DNA of 13,752 bases from Deltaproteobacteria bacterium (GCA_021159525.1 JAGHEC010000380.1:1-13752); one strand, 5' to 3'; numbered from the stretch's first letter, positions 7,454-13,460 are shown. Translations and numbers: made by a program. The notes: a model not told the origin generated them from the sequence alone.

Positions 7454-7527
7454 GTAACAGATCAATAAGCAGGGGCATGAGGGTTTTTCTGAGTTCGGCG
7501 TTGTCCCCCTGATTATTGAGCTGTTAC
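7454..7527 (+). mobile_element. MITE-like element, copy C (internally deleted, 74 bp)
   Basis: Only the two ends remain: GTAACAGATCAATAAGCAGG followed by GAGGGTTTTTCTGAG on the left, and TTATTGAGCTGTTAC on the right. These are a near-perfect terminal inverted repeat. The flanking octamers CGCCTCAC and CTGTGCTG do not match, so a flank has probably been lost by recombination or deletion. The right end abuts a transposase fragment. Confidence 0.75.
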
Positions 7528-7529
7528 CT

Positions 7530-7742
7530 GTGCTGGCCTACAACATAGGCCGGTTGTTCATCTTGAGGACATTGAGCGAATGGCGGCATCGTCATCAGGT
7601 ACAGGCCCTTCGCCGGAAGCTTTGTGGGACTGCAGGCAAGATAGTATACCATGGTCGGTCCGTGTATTTGAAAGTGAGCCGTAACCTGCAAAACTTGTTT
7701 GCGCAAGTACGTTTGAGGAATTGGGAGTTTGCAAACGCGTAA
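7530..7742 (+). pseudogene. C-terminal fragment of an IS1380-like transposase
   Basis: About 70 codons remain, beginning VLAYNIGRLF. The pattern LAYN...LRTLSEWRHRHQV, LRRKLCGTAGKIVYHGRSV and LKVSRNLQNLFAQV resembles the extreme C terminus of IS1380/IS4-group transposases (LAYNL..., a Trp-Arg pair, LR.KL...G..V.H.R...L.L). A full transposase would need several hundred more residues upstream. Instead the frame runs straight into repeat copy C at 7527. No start codon with a ribosome site is visible. It is therefore a dead remnant cut at the repeat boundary. Family call is by remembered similarity; confidence is moderate. Confidence 0.55.
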
Positions 7743-7817
7743 GGCGATCGATCTGGGGCTGAGGCAAATAGGACCCTGAGCGGAGCTTGGGCGAGACATC
7801 GGGATGAAATGGGTGGA

Positions 7818-7841
7818 GGCAGGCGGGCTGCTCCCCCTGCC
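7818..7841 (+). other. Strong hairpin upstream of the nitroreductase
   Basis: GGCAGG and CCTGCC pair, and GGG with CCC inside, giving nine base pairs with one bulged C and a 5-nt loop. It lies 30 bp before the nitroreductase start and has no following T-tract. It may be the end of the old insertion sequence or a leader structure. The rest of 7743-7871 shows no gene and no clear promoter. Confidence 0.35.
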
Positions 7842-7871
7842 AAATTCAATAAGGCCAAAGGAGAAGGCAAT

Positions 7872-8414
7872 ATGAGCGATCTTATGAATATTGTGAAAGG
7901 AAGACGAAGCGTCCGCAAATACCAGGATAAGGATATCCCTGAGAAAGATCTGAATCAGATCCTCGAATCAGTGAGATGGTCGCCCTCTTGGGCCAACACC
8001 CAGTGCTGGGAAGTTATTGTGATTCGAGATCCCAAGGTCAAAAAGCGGGTTCAGGAGATCCTCCCCAAAAGCAACCCTGCTGCCAAGCACCTGACCGAGG
8101 CCCCCGTTATCCTGGTCCTGTGCGCCAAGCTGGCCAGTTCAGGGTACTACAAGGGGGAAGTCACCACAAAGTTCGGCGACTGGTTTATGTTTGACCTGGG
8201 GATTGCGGCCCAGAGCATCTGCCTGACCGCGTGTGATTTGGGGATCGGATCGGTGATCGTGGGTCTCTTTGAACATGACAGGGTGGCCAGGGAGCTGGGA
8301 GTGCCCCAAGGCTATGAACTGGCCGTGCTCATCCCGCTGGGATACCCCACCAAGGAATCAGAAGCGCCCAAAAGGCGGGAAATCAGTGAGTTTGTCCATT
8401 ATGATCGATTTTAG
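7872..8414 (+). CDS. Nitroreductase-family FMN oxidoreductase
   Basis: A protein of 180 residues, typical of short single-domain nitroreductases, which use FMN and NAD(P)H to reduce nitro groups, quinones or related substrates. RRSVRKYQDKDIP near the N terminus is the FMN-phosphate-binding start of the family. WSPSWANTQCWEVIVI corresponds to the usual 'aPSg.n.qpw.fvvv' segment. The C-terminal half has DLGIAAQSICLTACDLGIGS and IPLGYPTKESEAPKRR. The frame is open 21 codons upstream, but the ATG at 7872 has AAAGGAGAAGG close by and starts directly at the conserved part. Its stop overlaps the stop of the convergent phosphatidyltransferase gene (shared TTAG). The natural substrate cannot be read from the sequence. 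Confidence 0.9.
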   Translation: MSDLMNIVKGRRSVRKYQDKDIPEKDLNQILESVRWSPSWANTQCWEVIVIRDPKVKKRVQEILPKSNPAAKHLTEAPVILVLCAKLASSGYYKGEVTTKFGDWFMFDLGIAAQSICLTACDLGIGSVIVGLFEHDRVARELGVPQGYELAVLIPLGYPTKESEAPKRREISEFVHYDRF

Positions 8415-9010
8415 ACAGGCCCTTCCTGTTGGGAGGCCTTGACCGCATTCCGTGTGAAAATAATGCGATGGAGGGCCGTGATGTGGGTCGTAACAGCCAG
8501 GAACCAAACAGCGGCATGGAGAAAGCCGAACAAAGAGCCTGCCGCCAGTACGATGATTCGTTCCGGTCTTTCCATCAGGCCCACTGCACATTTGGGTACA
8601 ACCAGTTCCGCCCGTGCGCGGATATAGCTGATCAGGAATGCTCCGCAGAGGACAACGGCAGAGACCAGGGTCATGAGCGTGTCTTGCTCTCTGACAAAAT
8701 AGGCCAGGACCCCGCCAAAGATCAGAAAGTCGGAATAGCGGTCCACCACAGAGTCGGTAAATCCTCCGAACCCGGAGGCCTTTCCCGAGGCCCGGGCCAC
8801 GGCCCCGTCCAGCATGTCAAAAAACCCGGCAAACACGATGGCCGCCCCTGCAGCGGCAATAAATCCCAAGAAGTAAAGGAGGGCTGCGGCGCCATTGATG
8901 GCCAGGCCGGTCAGGGTGAGGCAGTTGGGGGAAATTTTGCGCCGAATCAGGATCCGCGCCAAGGCGTTGAGGGGGGGGTGAATCCTTTTTTCTACAATGT
9001 TTCGCAGCAT
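8411..9010 (-). CDS. CDP-alcohol phosphatidyltransferase, probable phosphatidylinositol-phosphate synthase
   Basis: An integral membrane enzyme of 199 residues with about five or six hydrophobic segments. The family signature D-x2-DG-x2-AR-x8-G-x3-D-x3-D is complete: Asp65, Asp68, Gly69, Ala72, Arg73, Gly82, Asp86 and Asp90, the metal and CDP-lipid site. LISYIRARAE and GLMERPERIIVLAAG are typical of the archaetidyl/phosphatidylinositol-phosphate synthase branch. The gene lies 127 bp downstream of an inositol-1-phosphate synthase on the same strand, so the likely acceptor is inositol phosphate, giving phosphatidylinositol phosphate. A phosphatidylglycerophosphate synthase (PgsA) role is the main alternative. 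GAGG seven bases before the ATG supports the start. The gene converges on the nitroreductase with a 4-bp overlap. Confidence 0.85.
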   Translation of the reverse strand: MLRNIVEKRIHPPLNALARILIRRKISPNCLTLTGLAINGAAALLYFLGFIAAAGAAIVFAGFFDMLDGAVARASGKASGFGGFTDSVVDRYSDFLIFGGVLAYFVREQDTLMTLVSAVVLCGAFLISYIRARAELVVPKCAVGLMERPERIIVLAAGSLFGFLHAAVWFLAVTTHITALHRIIFTRNAVKASQQEGPV

Positions 9011-9036
9011 GCAGCTACCTCATCATGGGAATGGTC

Positions 9037-9106
9037 CTCGGGTTCCGGGGGCTGAAGCCCGAGTCCCAAGCCCATGGGGGATTGGCCAGGTTCGCAGGCC
9101 CAATCC
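9037..9106 (-). other. Two hairpins in the ino1-phosphatidyltransferase spacer
   Basis: At 9079-9106 GGATTGGGCC pairs with GGCCAATCC (nine pairs, one bulge, 9-nt loop, minus strand). At 9037-9063 CTCGGG pairs with CCCGAG around an inner GGGCT/AGCCC hairpin. Neither is followed by a T-tract. They may stabilise the upstream mRNA end or tune expression between the two genes. Confidence 0.4.
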
Positions 9107-9137
9107 TGATGCAGCCCTTGCTGCGAATCCGTGCCCG

Positions 9138-10244
9138 TCACCGGGAAATTTCACCTTTGATGAATCGGTCGGTCATCTCTTGGGCCTCGGTGTCGCTGAA
9201 CTGCCGGGGCGGGTGCTTCATGGTAAAGGCGGCGATGCTCGTGAGCGCCCCCCCAATGCCGCGGTCACGGGCTAGGCGACAGCACCGGATCACATCAATG
9301 GCCACCCCTGCCGAGTTGGGAGAGTCCTGAACAGAGAGCCTCAATTCCAGGTCCATGGGAACCCCGCCGAAACCACGACCCTCCATTCGGATAAAACAGA
9401 CCTTGTTGTCGTTCTGCCAAGCCACATAATCAGAGGGACCGATATGGATGTTTTCATCGTCCATGGGCCGGTCCAATTGGGACTGCACAGCCTCGGTCTT
9501 GGAGATCCTTTTGGACTCGAGGCGGCTGCGATTGAGCATGTTCAGAAAATCGGTGTTGCCGCCCGTGTTGAGCTGGTAGGTCTTGTCAAGGCGTATTCCC
9601 CGGTCGGTGAAGAGCCTGGCAAGGGTGCGATGGATAATGGTGGCGCCGATCTGGGACTTGATGTCGTCCCCTACGCAGGGTATTCCTTTCTCCTCGAACC
9701 GTGCTGCCCAGGAAGGGGTGGACACAATAAAGACCGGCATGCAGTTGATGAGGCTGACGCCTGCCGCCAGGGCGCATTCGGCGTAGTAATGGGCTGCCTG
9801 CTGGGATCCCACCGGCAGATAGCTCAGGAGAATCTCCACCCGATTCCGGACCAGCTCCTCTACCACGTCAACCGGCGGCTCATCTGAAGGGAGAAATGTC
9901 CGATGGGCCGGATACTGACGCATGTGGTCTGAGACGCCGTCCAGTATATGTCCCATTTGGACCGTTACATTGGTCTTCGGTATGGTTTCCCTGATGGGAT
10001 AAACGCAGTTGGGCGGAGCCAGGATGGCCTGGTCTACTGTCTTCCCCACCTTCCGTTTGTCAATGTCAAAGGCAGCCGCGATCTCGATATCGCCAGGATG
10101 GTATCCGGCCAGATTGTAGTGCATCAAACCCAGGGGTTCGTCATCCGTCTCGTTTTGTCGGTAATGTTCGATTCCTTGAAGAAGAGAGGCTGCGCAATTG
10201 CCAATGCCGACAATTCCTATCCGTATCTTTCTGTCTCTGTCCAT
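9138..10244 (-). CDS. ino1: Inositol-1-phosphate synthase (myo-inositol-3-phosphate synthase)
   Basis: A cytosolic NAD-dependent isomerase of 368 residues that converts glucose 6-phosphate to inositol phosphate. Visible motifs: the Rossmann loop GIVGIGNCAASLLQG (10-24), GDDIKSQIGAT (192-202), LNTGGNTDFLNM (225-236), SKRISKT with active-site lysines (244-250), HIGPSDYVAW and DSPNSAGVAIDVIR (307-320). Length and wording are very close to the compact actinobacterial enzyme such as M. tuberculosis Ino1 rather than the longer eukaryotic form. The ATG at 10244 lacks a strong Shine-Dalgarno, which is unusual in this window. A promoter at 10451-10479 precedes it, with repeat copy D in the leader. With the downstream phosphatidyltransferase it forms a two-step route to phosphatidylinositol phosphate. 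Confidence 0.95.
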   Translation of the reverse strand: MDRDRKIRIGIVGIGNCAASLLQGIEHYRQNETDDEPLGLMHYNLAGYHPGDIEIAAAFDIDKRKVGKTVDQAILAPPNCVYPIRETIPKTNVTVQMGHILDGVSDHMRQYPAHRTFLPSDEPPVDVVEELVRNRVEILLSYLPVGSQQAAHYYAECALAAGVSLINCMPVFIVSTPSWAARFEEKGIPCVGDDIKSQIGATIIHRTLARLFTDRGIRLDKTYQLNTGGNTDFLNMLNRSRLESKRISKTEAVQSQLDRPMDDENIHIGPSDYVAWQNDNKVCFIRMEGRGFGGVPMDLELRLSVQDSPNSAGVAIDVIRCCRLARDRGIGGALTSIAAFTMKHPPRQFSDTEAQEMTDRFIKGEISR

Positions 10245-10282
10245 GCCGCATCAGTCCATTATGAGAATGAGATCGAGATAAT

Positions 10283-10430
10283 GTATCACCTCAATAATTA
10301 GGGGGATAACTGCGAACCTAGTGCCGGGGCAGAAGAATTTTTCTTCCGCACTGATAAGTCACAACGAGACGGCGCCCTCCCGGCAGTCGCGTCAGAAAAA
10401 CCCTTCTGCCCCCATTTATTGAGCTGTTAC
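10283..10430 (-). mobile_element. MITE-like palindromic element, copy D, with 8-bp target duplication
   Basis: A 148-bp copy in the opposite orientation to A-C, from GTATCACCTCAATAATTAGG to TTTATTGAGCTGTTAC. Both sides carry GAGATAAT (10275-10282 and 10431-10438), an exact duplication of the target. Part of the central block is missing relative to B and E. The stem arms GGGGCAGAAGGGTTTTTC and GAAAAATTCTTCTGCCCC are almost fully complementary. It sits in the ino1 5' leader, just downstream of the promoter. Confidence 0.9.
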
Positions 10431-10450
10431 GAGATAATCCTGACCGTTAG

Positions 10451-10479
10451 ATAATATATACGAATGTTCTGAAAATCAA
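10451..10479 (-). promoter_or_regulatory. Sigma-70-type promoter of ino1
   Basis: On the minus strand TTGATT (10474-10479) and TATTAT (10451-10456) are exactly 17 bp apart. Transcription would begin near 10444, a few bases before the target duplication and element D, giving a leader of about 200 nt that is mostly element. Confidence 0.65.
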
Positions 10480-10544
10480 GAAATAGTTTGCGGCAAGCGG
10501 TCGAATTGGGGGCCGGCGTGGCGCACGAGAGCTCAAAACGGCTG

Positions 10545-10590
10545 GAGCCGGGCCCTGCAGGGCTGAGAGAGGCCCTCCAGGGCCCGGCTC
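10545..10590. repeat. Long inverted repeat at the damaged end of copy E
   Basis: GAGCCGGGCCCT and AGGGCCCGGCTC pair perfectly over 12 bp. One more pair, a C-C mismatch and a further 5-bp AGGGC/GCCCT stem follow, closed by an 8-nt loop TGAGAGAG. There is no T-tract on either side. The right arm occupies the place where the terminal GTATCA of element E should be. Confidence 0.7.
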
Positions 10591-10821
10591 AATAATTCGG
10601 CGGATAACAACGAACGTACCACCGGGGCAGAAGGGTTTTTCTTCGGCCCCGGGCCTCCGGGCTGGTCTCTTGAGTGACTTATCTGCGGGGGACACCTGCC
10701 CCTTTGGCATTCTCGCATTCGTCGAGCTGCGACTTCCCCCACTGATAAGTCATAAAGAGACGGCGCCCTCCCGGCAGTCGCGTCAGAAAAACCCTCCTGC
10801 CCCTGTTTATTGAGCTGTTAC
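10587..10821 (-). mobile_element. MITE-like palindromic element, copy E
   Basis: About 235 bp from GCTCAATAATTCGGCGG to TTTATTGAGCTGTTAC, in the same orientation as D. The arms GGGGCAGAAGGGTTTTTC and GAAAAACCCTCCTGCCCC match at 17 of 18 positions. The inner block GATAAGTC/GACTTATC and the GAATGC loop are like B. The right flank CCCTGCAG (10822-10829) recurs at 10553-10560, 26 bp left of the recognisable end, so the original left terminus seems to have been replaced. It begins 51 bp after the aldehyde oxidoreductase stop and would lie in its 3' region. Confidence 0.82.
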
Positions 10822-10872
10822 CCCTGCAGTGCCCGGGCAGGCCCATGTTTTCAGACCGTCAGCAGGGAGGGA

Positions 10873-12609
10873 TTATGAATCAAAATCCAGGACAGAATCC
10901 AGGTCCGCGTCCGGCACATCAAACACAGTGTTGTGGGGGGGTAGTTTTTCCGTCCTGAAAAATTCGGGAAGCCGGTCGTCCAAGGATGTGAACCCGGCCC
11001 GGCGGTTGAAATCCTTTTCCATGCCGAGGACCCGTTTGCCGAGGGTATTGACGTCATCGCTGGTCAAGTTGAGCCCATATTTGGCATTTACCATGTCCAC
11101 GATGGCGGCAAAGGCGTCCGGAATATCCATCACTGGAAAGGCGACGAAGAGACAGAGCCCGGCCGTGTCTATAAAGGCGGTCACTGCCTGGAGACTGCTG
11201 GAGAGCTCGACCTGGCCCTCGCTCTTGAGGGGATCCACCTGTCCCCCAACATTCATGATATTGGTGGCTACAGCATATCCCGCGGTATGGTCGGCTCCCA
11301 TGGGCGAGGTGGCATAGGTGACGCCTACGCCCTTCACTGCCCTGGGATCGTAGGCGGGGAGGGCCTGGTTCTTGACCACCGGGACGCGATGGACCCCAAA
11401 AACCTTGCCCACGAGCCCTGCGCCTGAGCCCAGGATACGGCCCAGGGGCGTGCCCTTGCCCACCTCTGCGATGAGTTCCTCAACCCCGGCCGCATCGCCG
11501 AATGCCTTGAGGCCTCCTTCCATGGCCACGGCCACGGCGTTCCCTATTTCAATGGTGTCTACCCCGATGTCGTCGCAGGCGCGGTCGATGCGGGCGATGG
11601 CGTCCAGGTCGTCGATGCCGCAATTGGGCCCCCAGGCCCATACGGTCTCATATTCAGGCCACTTGGAGACATACTGGCCATTCTTATCCACAAATATGCC
11701 GGAGCAGCGGATCACGCAGCCCGACATGCAGCCATGGGTGGGATTCCCTTTCCGTTCTGCAGTGATCTTATTAAGGGTTTCTCCGCTTACCTTATCCGCC
11801 CCTTCGAACCGGCCTGAACTGAAGTTGCGCGTGGGAAGTCCCCCGGCCTCGTTGATGATGTTGATGAGGATGTCGGTTCCATAGGTAGGCAGACCCTGAC
11901 TGGTGACCGGGTGCTCTTGGAGGGCCTTGGCAAAGCGTTTGGCCGCCTGATTGAAGGCCTCTTTGTCCTTAATAGGTGCAATTTCTCCACCCGTGGGATC
12001 GATGATAATGGCCTTGAGCCCTTTGGAACCCATGACCGCGCCCAGTCCGCCCCGACCTGCATGGCGTGTGGGCCTCCCCTCTTTGTCGGTAAAGGCCACG
12101 CTGGCCCCCGCCAGCTTCCATTCTCCGGCCTGGCCGATGCTGATAAATCCAGCCTTGCCTCCGAACTGTTCTCTTAATCGGTCTATTGTGGCATAGTTGC
12201 CAAGACCTTTCAGGTCCTCGGCAGGCGAGAGTTCGTATTTGTCCTTGCCCACCCAGAGCTTGTACAGCTTGCCATCTTGGGGCAGACCTTCCAGGACAAT
12301 GGCGGCGATCCCGAGGCGGGCCAGGTACTGTCCTGCCTGACCTCCTGAATTGGCCTCCTTGATACCGCCTGTAAGCGGGCTTTTGGCTCCCACGGATATA
12401 CGACCTGAATTGGCGCAGTTGGTGCCCCCCAAGAGACCTGGCGCAAATATGAGTTTGTTGTTGGGCCCGATTGCGGAGCAGGTGGGCTCCACCTCTTTGG
12501 CCAGGATGGCCGAGGTAAGGCCCCTTCCTCCCAACCCTTCGTACTCCTTTGGGATGTCCTCAGTTTTGACCGAAAGATCGGCCATGTTGACCCTTATAAA
12601 TTGAAACAT
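10873..12609 (-). CDS. Aldehyde:ferredoxin oxidoreductase family protein (tungsten/molybdenum pterin)
   Basis: A tungsto- or molybdopterin enzyme of 578 residues that oxidises aldehydes to acids with ferredoxin as acceptor, or works in reverse. The N-terminal domain has GLGGRGLTSAILAKEV, SGRISVGAKSPLTGG and HAGRGGLGAVMGSKGLKAI. The [4Fe-4S] ligands are probably Cys294, Cys298, Cys302 (CMSGCVIRC) and Cys486 (DTAGLCLF). YETVWAWGPNCGIDDLDAI and MGADHTAGYAVATN are strong family signatures. The spacing CX3CX3C differs from the CX2CX3C of Pyrococcus AOR. AAAGGAGG seven bases before the ATG fixes the start; a candidate promoter lies at 12715-12743. Two MoaD/ThiS-like proteins are encoded divergently. 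The substrate cannot be read, and the metal is an inference from the family. Confidence 0.94.
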   Translation of the reverse strand: MFQFIRVNMADLSVKTEDIPKEYEGLGGRGLTSAILAKEVEPTCSAIGPNNKLIFAPGLLGGTNCANSGRISVGAKSPLTGGIKEANSGGQAGQYLARLGIAAIVLEGLPQDGKLYKLWVGKDKYELSPAEDLKGLGNYATIDRLREQFGGKAGFISIGQAGEWKLAGASVAFTDKEGRPTRHAGRGGLGAVMGSKGLKAIIIDPTGGEIAPIKDKEAFNQAAKRFAKALQEHPVTSQGLPTYGTDILINIINEAGGLPTRNFSSGRFEGADKVSGETLNKITAERKGNPTHGCMSGCVIRCSGIFVDKNGQYVSKWPEYETVWAWGPNCGIDDLDAIARIDRACDDIGVDTIEIGNAVAVAMEGGLKAFGDAAGVEELIAEVGKGTPLGRILGSGAGLVGKVFGVHRVPVVKNQALPAYDPRAVKGVGVTYATSPMGADHTAGYAVATNIMNVGGQVDPLKSEGQVELSSSLQAVTAFIDTAGLCLFVAFPVMDIPDAFAAIVDMVNAKYGLNLTSDDVNTLGKRVLGMEKDFNRRAGFTSLDDRLPEFFRTEKLPPHNTVFDVPDADLDSVLDFDS

Positions 12610-12641
12610 GGCAACCTCCTTTCCGCAGATTAGTTGGTTTC

Positions 12642-12654
12642 ATTGAGCTATTAC
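12642..12654 (+). repeat. Isolated end of the MITE-like element (remnant F)
   Basis: ATTGAGCTATTAC is identical over 13 bases to the terminus of copy B (minus-strand reading). No other part of the element is nearby. It lies in the leader of the aldehyde oxidoreductase gene, between its promoter and ribosome site. It may be what remains after deletion of a copy, or chance. Confidence 0.45.
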
Positions 12655-12714
12655 GTCAGAATGATCCTGTAAAACCGCCGACCGACATAGGCTGTTGCCT
12701 GTCCTTATAATTTC

Positions 12715-12743
12715 AGTATGTCACAAAGCAGATGGCATATCAA
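12715..12743 (-). promoter_or_regulatory. Candidate promoter of the aldehyde oxidoreductase
   Basis: On the minus strand TTGATA (12738-12743) and CATACT (12715-12720) are 17 bp apart. They match consensus at five and four of six positions. Start would be near 12708, about 100 nt before the ATG. A perfect palindrome lies 10 bp upstream of the -35 box. Confidence 0.55.
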
Positions 12744-12752
12744 GTAAATTCC

Positions 12753-12768
12753 ATATTGAATTCAATAT
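12753..12768. promoter_or_regulatory. Perfect 16-bp palindrome, candidate operator
   Basis: ATATTGAATTCAATAT is a perfect 16-bp palindrome, placed 10 bp upstream of the -35 box of the aldehyde oxidoreductase and 41 bp upstream of the -35 box of the divergent promoter. The position suits an activator or repressor dimer controlling both directions. The surrounding region is AT-rich, so chance is possible. Confidence 0.45.
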
Positions 12769-12808
12769 ATTAGATCAAATATGATATAAGGGGACATGTG
12801 TTCCGTCA

Positions 12809-12843
12809 TTGACAGGAGGCGTTTGTTTTAGTAAATTTATAAT
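12809..12843 (+). promoter_or_regulatory. Candidate promoter of the MoaD/ThiS-like pair
   Basis: A perfect TTGACA (12809-12814) is followed 17 bp later by TAAATT (12832-12837), and 23 bp later by a consensus TATAAT (12838-12843). The first has the right spacing and the second the better -10. It faces away from the aldehyde oxidoreductase promoter. A 5-bp GC hairpin (CCCGC/GCGGG, 12859-12877) lies in the leader. Confidence 0.45.
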
Positions 12844-12903
12844 GTTAGTTCTGGTCAACCCGCGGCCTGCCGGCGGGAAGGTTATTTCAAGGTTGCGGTC
12901 AGT

Positions 12904-13137
12904 TTGTTTTTGAGTTTCACGCCGAGGTGCTGCGCCCCCGGATACGAGCCTTGCAAGGGGGTGGTGGTCTTGCCGGCGCCGAGAAGAACCGTTGCTGACC
13001 TCTGCTCACGGATGATGATTCCTGCGGAAAAACTCAGGGTTGTCATGGGTAACGGGAGGAATGCGTCTTTGCATTTAGAACCGCAAGTGGACGAGCGCGC
13101 AGGGCTCTTTTCTCCCATAGGAGGTGGGAAGGAATGA
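12904..13137 (+). CDS. MoaD/ThiS-like beta-grasp protein with C-terminal GGG (start uncertain)
   Basis: A small ubiquitin-like sulfur-carrier-type protein. From the TTG at 12904 it has 77 residues. TVADLCSRMMIPAEKL, VVMGNGR and GLFSPIGGG match the second half of MoaD/ThiS proteins (TVADLL..LGIP, V.VNGR, LFPPIGGG). The frame is open upstream to 12835, and the codons just before the TTG read YFKVAVS, the expected first beta strand (MKV.VKLF). However, no ATG or GTG occurs there, so the original start may be lost or an unusual one used. After GGG come Lys-Glu before the stop, so the glycine tail is not C-terminal, unlike active carriers. Cysteines are unusually many. The stop overlaps the next start (ATGA). 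Function in pterin or tungsten cofactor sulfuration for the divergent enzyme is inferred; it could be decaying. Confidence 0.6.
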   Translation: MFLSFTPRCCAPGYEPCKGVVVLPAPRRTVADLCSRMMIPAEKLRVVMGNGRNASLHLEPQVDERAGLFSPIGGGKE

Positions 13138-13460
13138 CAGACCCGGAAAGACAGTTCTCTGTCAGCATCCGCATCTTCGGCTTGTTGCGCGGCTGTATGG
13201 ATGAACAGGGGCTGCCGTATACCCTGGAAAAGCCTGTTCCGGAGGAGGGATGTACCGCTTATGATGTGGTTACGATGCTTTCCCTGCCCCCCGAGAGAGT
13301 GGAGGCCGTGTTTTGCAACGGCCGGATCATTAACATCTATGACCCCGTGTTTCCCGGAGACCGCCTGGCATTCTGCCCATACGGGACCCCTGGACCGTAC
13401 CGGGTGTTTCTGGGGATGGTGAGAGAGAACAGGGAACGAGTCCGAAGGGAAAAGCCCTGA
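13134..13460 (+). CDS. MoaD/ThiS-like protein of the AOR-associated type, no GG tail
   Basis: A beta-grasp protein of 108 residues. VSIRIFGLLRG starts the first strand, AYDVVTMLSLPPERVEAVFCNGRII and PVFPGDRLAF are the central MoaD/ThiS landmarks, and the end has PYGTPGPYRVFLGMV in place of a Gly-Gly tail. I recall the GTPGPYRV ending from MoaD/ThiS-like proteins encoded beside aldehyde:ferredoxin oxidoreductases. Without a terminal GG it should not act as a sulfur carrier in the usual way and may bind the enzyme or cofactor machinery instead. Its ATG overlaps the stop of the preceding gene (ATGA), and AGGAGG plus AAGGA lie just upstream, so the two are translationally coupled. The two proteins resemble each other in layout and may be an old tandem duplication. 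Confidence 0.8.
   Translation: MTDPERQFSVSIRIFGLLRGCMDEQGLPYTLEKPVPEEGCTAYDVVTMLSLPPERVEAVFCNGRIINIYDPVFPGDRLAFCPYGTPGPYRVFLGMVRENRERVRREKP

Noticed and set aside
7299..7478. N-terminal 60-codon extension of waaA
   Set aside because: Its first codons come from repeat copy C and the rest has no family similarity. The normal membrane anchor begins at 7298 with a ribosome site.
2108..10821. The repeats as a CRISPR array or phage attachment sites
   Set aside because: The copies are long, spaced by kilobases, inverted relative to each other and flanked by 8-bp duplications. They have no regular spacers and no cas genes or integrase are present.
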